Source: an uncultured Selenomonadales bacterium
Lineage (GTDB): Bacteria; Bacillota; Negativicutes; Selenomonadales; Selenomonadaceae
Assembly (NCBI GenBank): GCA_947305445.1
Contig: CAMZDU010000017.1
Coordinates: 1-10,424, forward strand
DNA length: 10,424 bases
Direction: 5' to 3'
Below the pieces are notes generated by a model. It did no database searches. It was not told the DNA's origin and saw only the letters and a list, made by a program, of their open reading frames with translations. Below are positions 1 to 6,105 of the stretch, in pieces. The translations under genes were made by a program, and so were the position numbers. Position 1 is the first letter of the stretch. Each line of letters begins with the position of its first letter.

Positions 1-20
1 ATTCAAGAGCGGCGGCAAAA

Positions 21-50
21 TTGGTGATTTTACTTCAAACGGCGTATAAT
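21..50 (+). promoter_or_regulatory. Candidate sigma-70-type promoter of the HAD phosphatase gene
   Basis: A perfect TATAAT lies at 45-50. A weak -35 (TTGGTG, 21-26) sits 18 nt upstream and matches only the TTG of the consensus. Transcription would start near 57, leaving a leader of about 20 nt. The same bases could also be the end of an upstream gene, because one frame is open from the window edge to a TAA at 47-49. The -10 is seen directly; its use is inferred. Confidence 0.45.
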
Positions 51-74
51 TATTGAAAAATTTTTTCGGAGGCG

Positions 75-872
75 ATGAACTTGAAAGCAGTCTTCTTTGA
101 CGTTGACGGTACGCTGATAACGTTAAAAAAAAATTTGCCCGCGAGTGTTCCTCAGGCGATTGCCAAACTTCGCGCAAACGGTCACTTGGCTTTCATAAAC
201 AGCGGCAGGACGAAATTGCACGTCATGGATCCGTTGCTTGCGGACATGGAATTTGACGGAATTATTTCGGGTTGTGGCACTCTTATCGAGTATCGCGGCG
301 AGGTGCTGTTTTATCGGACGCTCTCGACCGAATTGATTGCGCGAGCCGTCGAGACTTTCAAACGTCATACGATTATCCCGATTCTCGAAGGTAGAGATTT
401 CATTTACTTCGATAAAGAATATCAGCCATTTGAGACTTATGACGGCGGCTTGAAGAAACAACTTGCCGAAAAAATTCGTCCGTTTAGCGGCAACTTTGGT
501 CGTTGGGAAGCAAGCAAATTTTTATGCGCGACCAATCCGAATTTTTCCGACGTGACTAATTGTCTTGCGGCTCTCGAAAAAGATTTAGACTTCAAAATAC
601 ACAACGACCATGTATTTGAGGCCATTCCCAAAGATGTTAACAAAGGCACGGCCATTGCCGCTGTCTGCGAGCGATTGAAACTCGACGCGGCGGATACTTT
701 TGCTGTCGGCGACAGCGTGAACGATTTGGACATGTTCAAAGTTGCGGGCACGGCCATTGCAATGGGCAACGCGGAACCTGATGCCAAAGCCGTTGCGGAT
801 TTCGTGACGACGCCGGCTGAAGACGACGGCATTTATCACGCACTGAAACATTTCAATTTGATTGACGGCTGA
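75..872 (+). CDS. HAD-superfamily (Cof/type IIB) hydrolase, probable sugar-phosphate phosphatase
   Basis: Predicted cytoplasmic Mg-dependent phosphatase of the Cof/YidA-like HAD branch; such enzymes usually dephosphorylate sugar phosphates or cofactor phosphates. All four HAD motifs are visible. Motif I FFDVDGT holds the nucleophile Asp9 and the acid/base Asp11. Motif II is INSGR (Ser43), where ATGR or NSGR is usual. The motif III Lys190 lies in NKG, and motif IV GDSVND covers 212-217. The type IIB cap occupies roughly residues 80-185. Length (265 aa) is normal for the family. The start is uncertain: GGAGG at 68-72 is only 2 nt from the ATG at 75, but 8 nt from an in-frame TTG at 81. Starting there would give an N-terminus of MKAVFFDVDG, typical of the family. 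Substrate cannot be read from sequence. Its 3' end overlaps the convergent STAS-ligase gene by 20 bp, so no terminator separates them. Confidence 0.9.
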   Translation: MNLKAVFFDVDGTLITLKKNLPASVPQAIAKLRANGHLAFINSGRTKLHVMDPLLADMEFDGIISGCGTLIEYRGEVLFYRTLSTELIARAVETFKRHTIIPILEGRDFIYFDKEYQPFETYDGGLKKQLAEKIRPFSGNFGRWEASKFLCATNPNFSDVTNCLAALEKDLDFKIHNDHVFEAIPKDVNKGTAIAAVCERLKLDAADTFAVGDSVNDLDMFKVAGTAIAMGNAEPDAKAVADFVTTPAEDDGIYHALKHFNLIDG

Positions 873-2727
873 AAATTTCTGCGACGCGTTTTTTTACGGA
901 CACAACGTCAATTTTTCCGCTGCCGAGCATAGGGAACTCGTCGAAGATTGCAAAGCGTGACGGAATTTTATATTTAGCCAAATCAACGGCAAGCTCGCGG
1001 CGGAAAGATTCTTCGTCGAAAGTTTTGCCGTTTTTGAGTTTGATGCAGGCGCAAACTTCCTCGCCGAAAAAGTCGTTGGGCACGCCGATAACCTTCACAT
1101 TGTCCACAAAGTCAAATTTCGAGATGGCCGCTTCGACTTCGCCGGGCATAATGTTTTCGCCGCCGCGAATGATAAGTTCCTTAATACGGCCGGTCAACTT
1201 CAAATAGCCGTCGGGTTGCAAACTTCCCCAGTCGCCGGTATGCAACCAGCCGTCCTCGTCAATGGATTGGTCGGCCTCGTCGAGTTTGTAATAGCACGTC
1301 ATCAAGTTAAAGCCTTGAACCAAAATTTCACCGATTTCACCGGCGGAACAATCCTCGCCCGTTTTAGGGTTGAGGATTTTAATTTTTATGTTTTTGACCG
1401 GTTTGCCGACCGTGTGCAAAACATGCTCGTCGCTGTCTTCGTAAGTAGTTATGCTCACGGGAGCCATCTCGCTCAAGCCGTAACTCGACAGGAAATGATT
1501 GTTCGGCATCTGTTCACGGAACATTTTTATTTGCGCTTCTGTGGCCGACGCGCCGCTGATAATCGTGCAACGCAATGACGACAACTTGTCCGCGCTGAAA
1601 TTTTTGTTGTTAATCAGCGCAATCAGCATCGTCGGCACGGAATGGAAAATCGTACACTTCTCACGCGAAATTAAATCCAACAAAGTGTTCGTGTGAATGT
1701 TCGGCGGGATAAAAATTGTCGAGCCGGCCAACGCGTTAGCAAAAATTCCCGCGACAAGTCCGAAAATGTGGAAGAACGGCAAAATCATACAGCTCTTGTC
1801 GTCGCCGCGAAGTGTCTGGTCGCGGAAATTGACGTTGGCCGCATTTAAAATGTTGTACGCCGACAAAATTACACCCTTAACTTTGCCGGTGCTACCCGAC
1901 GTAAAAATCATCGTGCACGGGTTGTCGGCTTCGGAAAAATTCGCGAACTTGTAGCGCAACGGCTTATATTCATCGCGGCGGGCTTTGAAATTAATCGCCG
2001 AGCGAATCGAGTAAAATTTTTCAATCGGACAATCCGCCTCATCACGAACGGCACTCAAAAAATTTTGCTCGTCTTTCATATCAGGCAAGTCACCGTAACA
2101 CAGAAAATTCACGTCACCGATTGAAGCAGTTTTGACAATTTCGGATGCTCGCAAATTAAAATTCATCAGCACGGCAGTCGCATCAAGTTTTTGAATCGCG
2201 TAGAAAGTCAAAATCCAGTTGGCGGAGTTGTTGGAACAAATTGCCACGCGACTGCCGCGAGTGGCTCCGAGCCGACTTAAATCCTCGGCTATAATTGTCG
2301 CGCACTCCTCAACGTCAGTCCACGTGTAAGAGTTGTGCTCGTCGACGAAAACAATTTTGTCGCCGTCATGTTCGGCTTTGGTCGCCAAAAAATTTTTGAA
2401 CGACATTTGCAAATAAGTCGACACGTCTTGAGTTGCCGTCCGTATCGAAAAAATTTTGTCGCAACCGGTTATTTTGAGCACGTCGAAGACGACTGGAACG
2501 ACGTTTTCAATCGTCGTGTCGGGAAATTTTTTCTTGCATATGAACAGCTCGCGAATGCCGCTCGACGACAGATAAGACACGTCGCTGAAGTCGAGCACTA
2601 TCTTTTTTACGGATGAGGGTATGGCGGCAATTTCCGCACGCAACAGCGGCGAAGTCGTCGTATCGATTCGTCCTTCGATTGAAATTCGCAGTTCGTTGGC
2701 AGAAAGTTGCTCCTTCCCAACAATCAT
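853..2727 (-). CDS. STAS domain fused to AMP-binding acyl-CoA/acyl-ACP synthetase-like enzyme
   Basis: A 624-residue two-part protein. Residues 1-105 form a STAS domain (anti-sigma-antagonist fold) with SSSG at 54-57 where SpoIIAA-type proteins have DSSG, so Ser55 matches the phosphorylated serine. Residues 108-624 form a class I adenylate-forming enzyme, expected to activate a carboxylic acid with ATP and transfer it to CoA or another thiol. Its motifs are the P-loop TSGSTGKVKG (276-285), YGLSE (416-420), TGD (497-499), GRIKE (513-517), RGGENI (521-526) and the C-terminal catalytic Lys605 in GSGK. The ligase part is full length and looks active. ATG at 2727 is chosen over GTG at 2736 because AAGGAG (2741-2736) lies 8 nt upstream of the ATG but overlaps the GTG. 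No TM helix or signal peptide is seen. The acid substrate is unknown; ordinary acyl-CoA synthetases lack a STAS domain. Confidence 0.9.
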   Translation of the reverse strand: MIVGKEQLSANELRISIEGRIDTTTSPLLRAEIAAIPSSVKKIVLDFSDVSYLSSSGIRELFICKKKFPDTTIENVVPVVFDVLKITGCDKIFSIRTATQDVSTYLQMSFKNFLATKAEHDGDKIVFVDEHNSYTWTDVEECATIIAEDLSRLGATRGSRVAICSNNSANWILTFYAIQKLDATAVLMNFNLRASEIVKTASIGDVNFLCYGDLPDMKDEQNFLSAVRDEADCPIEKFYSIRSAINFKARRDEYKPLRYKFANFSEADNPCTMIFTSGSTGKVKGVILSAYNILNAANVNFRDQTLRGDDKSCMILPFFHIFGLVAGIFANALAGSTIFIPPNIHTNTLLDLISREKCTIFHSVPTMLIALINNKNFSADKLSSLRCTIISGASATEAQIKMFREQMPNNHFLSSYGLSEMAPVSITTYEDSDEHVLHTVGKPVKNIKIKILNPKTGEDCSAGEIGEILVQGFNLMTCYYKLDEADQSIDEDGWLHTGDWGSLQPDGYLKLTGRIKELIIRGGENIMPGEVEAAISKFDFVDNVKVIGVPNDFFGEEVCACIKLKNGKTFDEESFRRELAVDLAKYKIPSRFAIFDEFPMLGSGKIDVVSVKKRVAEIFSRQSN

Positions 2728-2766
2728 GTCGGTCACTCCTTTTCAGCCGGAAAATTTTTCAAGCCT

Positions 2767-2792
2767 TTAATATTTTGATTGATTAGCGTCAA
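2767..2792 (-). promoter_or_regulatory. Weak candidate promoter for the STAS-ligase gene
   Basis: Read on the minus strand, TTGACG (2792-2787) is followed after 14 nt by TATTAA (2772-2767), about 40 bp upstream of the ligase start. The -35 is good (5/6). The -10 is mediocre and the spacing is shorter than the usual 16-18 nt, so this is only a guess at where transcription begins. Confidence 0.2.
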
Positions 2793-2835
2793 ATTTTCAA
2801 GTGCTGTTGCATCGTTTGAATTGATTAACCGCGTT

Positions 2836-3056
2836 GTTGACAAACTCCCCACGGCTAAAGCAGGGGGCTTTCGCGGCGCGTCTTTGGTAAGTCAAACCCG
2901 CGCATTTATCTGCTTGTGGAGTTTGGCGTTATGCTCGGATTTGTAGAGCTTGTTAACTGAAAGTTTTCATTGTATTCACTGTCGATGCCATTGTAACATT
3001 TCAAATTCTGAAAAGCAAAGGGCGGCTTATATCCCCACGGGTTTTAGGCCTCTTAT
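2836..3056 (-). mobile_element. Possible decayed IS200/IS605-type end or related structured non-coding element
   Basis: No convincing gene lies in this part of the spacer. Two C/G-rich blocks bound it. At 2845-2868 the plus strand reads CTCCCCACGGC-TAAA-GC-A-GGGGG, an imperfect hairpin; on the minus strand it becomes GAAAGC, stem, TTTA, stem, AGTT, the layout seen after tnpB genes of the IS200/IS605 family. At 3021-3050 GGCGGCTTATATCCCCACGG is followed by GTTTTAGGCC, resembling an end of the same kind that has lost half its stem. About 150 bp without long open frames lie between. No tnpA or tnpB coding remnant could be recognised, so the family assignment rests on remembered resemblance of short hairpin ends and is tentative. 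A stand-alone structured RNA or a miniature element is the alternative. Confidence 0.3.
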
Positions 3057-3150
3057 GATAAATTTTTGGAAGCAGCAGTGTACAAATTTTGAAAATTCCT
3101 CGTGAAGATTGTTACAAATGTCATAAGTTGATTTAAATTTTTATTACAAA

Positions 3151-3190
3151 AATCAGCTGATTCAATCGTGGTGTTTCATTAAAATATAAA
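3151..3190 (+). promoter_or_regulatory. Candidate PTS operon promoter with a 12-bp palindromic operator
   Basis: AATCAGCTGATT at 3151-3162 is a perfect 12-bp palindrome, followed by a poor -35 (TTCAAT, 3161-3166) and an 18-nt gap to TATAAA (3185-3190), about 34 bp upstream of the IIA start. If this is the promoter, a dimeric regulator on the palindrome would overlap the -35. A second odd palindrome, AATTTT-G-AAAATT, lies at 3085-3097. The rest of 3061-3223 is A/T rich with no gene. No cre-like box and no -24/-12 sigma-54 promoter was found, although sigma-54 control is common for this PTS class. Confidence 0.35.
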
Positions 3191-3223
3191 AGATAAAAAA
3201 TATTTTGCTGAGGAGGCGCGGAG

Positions 3224-3661
3224 ATGTTTGGAATAATCGTTGGTACTCACGGGCAATTTGCTCCGGGCGTCGTTCAATCGTGTGAAATGATTTTCGGCAA
3301 GCGCGACAAACTCAAATCCGTCACGCTCATGCCGGGCGAAGGTCCCGACGATGTCGTTGCCAAATACGAACAGGCGATTGCCGAGCTTGGCAACCCCGAC
3401 AGAGTTTTATTTTTTAACGACTTGATGGGCGGCAGTCCCTACAATGCGGCTTGCAGACTTGTTGCCGCAAATGAAAACTACGGCATTGTCGCCGGAGTGA
3501 ACCTGCCCGCGCTGATTGCCATGTCCGCACTTCAAGACACCGACGACGGTTCGACGACCATTGCCGAAATCATGGAACAGGCTTTGGCCGCTGTAAAAGA
3601 TGGTGCGGTCATCTCTTCCTACGAAAGTTTGAACGCCGCTTCCGACGACGACGAACTTTGA
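3224..3661 (+). CDS. Mannose-family PTS system EIIA component
   Basis: Soluble cytoplasmic EIIA of the mannose-type PTS: it takes phosphate from HPr on a histidine and passes it to EIIB. The family signature is clear. The phospho-acceptor His9 sits in GTHGQFAPG, and FNDLMGGSPYNAA (64-76) matches the second conserved loop, with Asp66 at the usual acidic position. At 145 aa it is a stand-alone IIA; in E. coli ManX the IIA and IIB domains are fused. The C-terminus is short and acidic (ASDDDEL). AGGAGG at 3211-3216, 7 nt before the ATG, gives a strong start. It heads a IIA-IIB-IIC-IID operon, so its function is firm as part of the permease. The sugar (mannose, fructose, sorbose, N-acetyl-hexosamine and others occur in this family) cannot be told from IIA. 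Confidence 0.95.
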   Translation: MFGIIVGTHGQFAPGVVQSCEMIFGKRDKLKSVTLMPGEGPDDVVAKYEQAIAELGNPDRVLFFNDLMGGSPYNAACRLVAANENYGIVAGVNLPALIAMSALQDTDDGSTTIAEIMEQALAAVKDGAVISSYESLNAASDDDEL

Positions 3662-3667
3662 TTCAAT

Positions 3668-3729
3668 TTGGAATGAGGAATTAGGAATTTGAAATTTGTT
3701 TTCGTTCCGAATTTCTGTTCTCCAATCCT
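3668..3729. repeat. Imperfect palindrome between PTS IIA and IIB genes
   Basis: The 84-nt IIA-IIB spacer is nearly filled by an imperfect inverted repeat. Its best core pairs AATTAGGAA (3679-3687) with TTCCGAATT (3705-3713), one mismatch in nine, and weaker pairing extends outward to about 3668 and 3729. The left arm contains AGGAATTAGGAATT (3676-3689), repeated exactly in the next spacer of the operon. As RNA it would fold just ahead of the IIB ribosome binding site (3731-3737). Confidence 0.6.
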
Positions 3730-3745
3730 TAAGGAGGTTTGCATT

Positions 3746-4237
3746 ATGGAAATTGCTTTTTGCAGAATCGACGATCGTTTGATTCACGGTCAAGTTGCTA
3801 CGGTCTGGTCGAAGGTTACCGGTTGCAATCGCATCATGTGTGTCAGCGACGAAGTTGCCAAGGACGAATTACGCAAGAAATTGCTCCTGCAAGTCGTTCC
3901 GCCCGGACTCAAAGGCTACGTCATCTCCGTTGATAAAGCCATCGAAGCCTACAAAAATCCGAAGTACAATGCCTTTAAGACGTTGTTCCTGTTCACGAAT
4001 CCCACGGACGTTTTGCGTGCGGTCAAGGGCGGCATTCCGTTTAAGTCGGTTAATCTCGGCGGCAAATGCTTCAAAGACGGCGACACGCTGATTTCTCAGG
4101 CTGTCTCGGTTAACGCCGACGACGTTGCGGCAATCAAAGAACTTGTCGGCATGGGTATCGAAGTTGAAATGCGCAAGCTCGTCAACGATCCGAAAGTCGA
4201 CGCCATGGACGCCCTCAAAGCCAAAGGACTTGTTTAA
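3746..4237 (+). CDS. Mannose/fructose/sorbose-family PTS system EIIB component
   Basis: Soluble EIIB (163 aa), which accepts phosphate from EIIA and phosphorylates the sugar as it passes through IIC/IID. The signature RIDDRLIHGQVATVW (7-21) contains the phospho-acceptor His14. The rest follows the PTSIIB_sorb fold, including FTNPTDVLRAVKGG (83-96) and VNLGGKC (102-108). The start is the ATG at 3746: AAGGAGG at 3731-3737 is 8 nt upstream, and the protein then begins directly with the family's N-terminal strand MEIAFCRIDDRL. An in-frame TTG at 3689 would add 19 residues unlike the family and has no binding site. Upstream and downstream spacers (84 and 123 nt) are unusually long for this operon type and carry related palindromes. 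Confidence 0.95.
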   Translation: MEIAFCRIDDRLIHGQVATVWSKVTGCNRIMCVSDEVAKDELRKKLLLQVVPPGLKGYVISVDKAIEAYKNPKYNAFKTLFLFTNPTDVLRAVKGGIPFKSVNLGGKCFKDGDTLISQAVSVNADDVAAIKELVGMGIEVEMRKLVNDPKVDAMDALKAKGLV

Positions 4238-4242
4238 TCAGT

Positions 4243-4341
4243 AATTAGGAATTAGGAATTGGGAATTGTTTGAGTTGTGGTTGTATTATTGCCCTCCAAA
4301 CCATAATTCCTACTTCCTAATTCGAAGGAAGTTCCTAATTG
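4243..4341. repeat. Long inverted repeat of the AATTAGGAA type between PTS IIB and IIC genes
   Basis: AATTAGGAATTAGGAATT (4243-4260) pairs with AATTCCTACTTCCTAATT (4305-4322): 17 of 18 positions are complementary, around a 44-nt loop. A further partial copy of the right arm follows (GAAGTTCCTAATTG, 4328-4341). The left arm shares AGGAATTAGGAATT exactly with the IIA-IIB spacer. The partial copy recurs exactly at 8378-8391, across the stop codon of the histidine kinase gene. It looks like a small dispersed repeat family; in the mRNA it makes a strong hairpin upstream of the IIC start. Confidence 0.75.
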
Positions 4342-4360
4342 CAGTTGGGAGTTGTTTTAC

Positions 4361-5173
4361 ATGTCAGGAATCGAATTGATTTTATTATTTATCGTCGCGT
4401 CGATAGCGGGCATGGCCTCGGTTCTGGACGAGGCGCAGTTTCATCGTCCGGTAGTAGCCTGCACCATGACGGGCATCGTGCTCGGCGACCCGACAACAGG
4501 AATTATCCTCGGCGGCACGCTCGAAATGATGGCACTGGGCTGGATGAACGTCGGCGCGGCAATGGCTCCGGACGCCGCACTTGCCTCCACGGTCTCGACG
4601 GTTCTGGTTATCGTCGGTCATCAGTCAATCGGCGCAGGTATCGCGCTGGCAGTTCCGCTGGCCGCGGCAGGTCAGGTGCTGACAATTTTCGTCCGCACAA
4701 TAACGGTCTTTTTCCAACACTTGGCGGACAAATATGCCGACGAAGCCAACTTGCGCGGCATTGAAATGTGTCACGTGGCAGGTCTGCTGTTGCAGGCTCT
4801 TCGCGTGGCAATTCCGACCGTGGCAATCGCAATGGTTGCCGGCACGGACGTCGTCAACAATGCACTTAATTCCATTCCGGAAGTTATTACACGCGGTTTG
4901 CAAGTCGCCGGCGGCTTTATCGTCGTCGTCGGTTATGCAATGGTCATCAACCTCATGAACGCGCAAAAGCTCATGGTTTATTTCTTCTTAGGCTTCTTGA
5001 TTGCGGTGTTCACGGACGTCAACTTGATCGGCTTCGGTGCAATCGGTGCCATTTGCGCCTACTTCCATATCATGGGCATGAAGAAAGACATTGCCATTGA
5101 GGAAGCGGCCAAAACCGGTGGCGGCGGCAGTGCTGTCGAAGGCGACGATATTGATGACTCGGATTTGATGTAG
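4361..5173 (+). CDS. Mannose-family PTS system EIIC membrane component
   Basis: Integral membrane subunit that, with IID, forms the sugar channel of the mannose-type permease. The conserved N-terminal block is present: RPVVACTMTGIVLGD (29-43), then GGTLEMMALGWMNVGAA (51-67) and PDAALAS (70-76). Hydrophobic segments appear near 3-20, 33-50, 75-115, 136-160, 180-200 and 205-235. GGGAG at 4347-4351 lies 9 nt before the chosen ATG; a TTG three codons upstream is less likely. The length (270 aa) is normal. The C-terminal 30 residues are hydrophilic, with GGGG at 253-256 and an acidic end (DDIDDSDLM); this cytoplasmic tail is not needed by the family signature. Substrate is undetermined. Confidence 0.95.
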   Translation: MSGIELILLFIVASIAGMASVLDEAQFHRPVVACTMTGIVLGDPTTGIILGGTLEMMALGWMNVGAAMAPDAALASTVSTVLVIVGHQSIGAGIALAVPLAAAGQVLTIFVRTITVFFQHLADKYADEANLRGIEMCHVAGLLLQALRVAIPTVAIAMVAGTDVVNNALNSIPEVITRGLQVAGGFIVVVGYAMVINLMNAQKLMVYFFLGFLIAVFTDVNLIGFGAIGAICAYFHIMGMKKDIAIEEAAKTGGGGSAVEGDDIDDSDLM

Positions 5174-5190
5174 AAAGGAGCTGAGTTTTC

Positions 5191-6018
5191 ATGGCAGAAA
5201 AAAAAGTTACCTCCAACGATTTGTTTTGGACGTTTATCCGCTCGAATTTCCTGCTCGGCTCCTTCAACTTTGAACGTATGCAGTCCATGGGATTCTGCGT
5301 GTCGATGATGCCGATTCTGAAACGCGTTTACGGCGACAACGTCACGGAGATGAAGGCGGCCCTCAAACGTCACTTGGAATTTTTTAACACGCAACCTTTC
5401 GTCGCGGCGGCGATTATGGGTATTATCGGCGCAATGGAAGAGAAACGCGCCAACGGTGCCGATATTTCGCCCGCGACACTCTCCGGCGTCAAAGTCGGTT
5501 TAATCGGACCTTTGGCCGGCGTCGGCGACCCGATATTCTGGGGCACGATTCGCCCGGTTTTGGCGGCACTGGGTGCGGGCATCGCGCTTACCGGCTCCAT
5601 TATTGGCCCGATAATTTTCTTCGTAGCATTTAACGCGATTCGTCTGGCAACTCATTGGTATGGCGTCAAGTACGGCTACGAGAAAGGCACGGAGCTTGTC
5701 GAGAACATCGGCGGCAACGAAATGCACTTCCTCACCGAAGGTGCTTCCGTTCTCGGTTTGCTGGTTATGGGTGCGCTCGTTGCAAAATGGACGACCGTCA
5801 ACATGCCGCTCGTCATCTCCGAATACGACAATTCTGCCGGTGACCACGTCGTCACAACTTTACAGACAATCCTCGACAGCTTGATGCCCGGCATCGTCGC
5901 ATTGCTCATGACGTTCGCTTGCATGTGGCTACTTAAACGCGGCATGAATCCGCTGTTCATAATCGTCGGTTTGTTCGCAATCGGTATCGTCGGTTATGCA
6001 ATCGGTCTCTTCGCTTAA
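5191..6018 (+). CDS. Mannose-family PTS system EIID membrane component
   Basis: Second membrane subunit (275 aa) of the mannose-type permease. Family motifs are well kept: RSNFLLGSFNFERMQSMGF (17-35), EFFNTQPF (63-70), MEEKRANG (82-89), and GPLAGVGDPIFWGTIRP (106-122), the hallmark of IID. The first half is largely amphipathic and cytoplasmic; membrane segments follow near 124-150, 184-198, 232-248 and 253-274. AAAGGAG at 5174-5180 lies 10 nt upstream of the ATG, directly after the IIC stop codon, so IIC and IID are tightly coupled, unlike the long spacers earlier in the operon. It is the last gene of the PTS unit; an intrinsic terminator follows 33 nt after its stop. Confidence 0.95.
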   Translation: MAEKKVTSNDLFWTFIRSNFLLGSFNFERMQSMGFCVSMMPILKRVYGDNVTEMKAALKRHLEFFNTQPFVAAAIMGIIGAMEEKRANGADISPATLSGVKVGLIGPLAGVGDPIFWGTIRPVLAALGAGIALTGSIIGPIIFFVAFNAIRLATHWYGVKYGYEKGTELVENIGGNEMHFLTEGASVLGLLVMGALVAKWTTVNMPLVISEYDNSAGDHVVTTLQTILDSLMPGIVALLMTFACMWLLKRGMNPLFIIVGLFAIGIVGYAIGLFA

Positions 6019-6050
6019 CTTCAATAAATTCCAATAAACACACCTTACCA

Positions 6051-6076
6051 AAAAGAGCCTCAATCGGGGCTCTTTT
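6051..6076 (+). terminator. Intrinsic terminator of the PTS operon
   Basis: AAAAGAGCC (6051-6059) pairs perfectly with GGCTCTTTT (6068-6076) around an 8-nt loop. The A-run on the left and the T-run at the 3' end of the stem give the classic Rho-independent shape. The next operon's -10 box begins only 4 nt after it. Confidence 0.85.
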
Positions 6077-6080
6077 GCTG

Positions 6081-6086
6081 TATAAT
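6081..6086 (+). promoter_or_regulatory. -10 box of a candidate promoter for the sensory operon
   Basis: A perfect TATAAT preceded by TG stands between the terminator and the first sensor gene. There is no recognisable -35 at 16-18 nt, because that position falls inside the terminator hairpin. Transcription would begin around 6093, right at the GGAG ribosome binding site (6094-6097), giving a leader of only about 13 nt. Read-through of the terminator is the alternative source of transcript. Confidence 0.4.
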
Positions 6087-6105
6087 ACTTGATGGAGTGT
6101 TTCTC

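Noticed and set aside
1..49. Possible tail of an upstream gene ending with TAA at 47-49
   Set aside because: All three plus frames are open over this very short stretch, so a coding tail cannot be told from chance.
123..832. Open frames on the minus strand opposite the HAD gene (up to 131 codons)
   Set aside because: They lie wholly within a gene with all HAD motifs, resemble no family, and arise from the codon pattern of the true strand.
1216..1578. 120-codon plus-strand frame opposite the STAS-ligase gene
   Set aside because: The minus-strand protein keeps every adenylase motif across this stretch; the plus-strand translation has no recognisable domain and no ribosome binding site.
2746..2966. 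Minus-strand frames in the main spacer, including a stretch reading LYKSEHNAKLHKQINARV, as a tnpB coding remnant
   Set aside because: The stretch is short, interrupted by stops, and lacks the zinc-finger or DED motifs needed to call TnpB.
2991..3117. TTGTAAC (2991-2997) and GTTACAA (3111-3117) as terminal inverted repeats of a small element
   Set aside because: Only 7 bp and A/T rich, with no matching target duplication visible; expected by chance in this composition.
3100..3223. Sigma-54 (-24/-12) promoter or catabolite (cre) site for the mannose-type PTS
   Set aside because: A TTGCT occurs at 3204-3208 but has no GG 10 nt before its GC. The nearest cre-like string (TTCAATCGTGGTGT) has too many mismatches.
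3689..3745. Upstream TTG extension of the PTS IIB gene by 19 residues
   Set aside because: The extension crosses the palindromic spacer and the strong AAGGAGG site, and family proteins begin at the MEIAFCRIDDRL strand.
4243..4341. CRISPR-like array from the repeated AATTAGGAA motif
   Set aside because: The units are short, adjacent and inverted, with no regular spacers and no cas genes.
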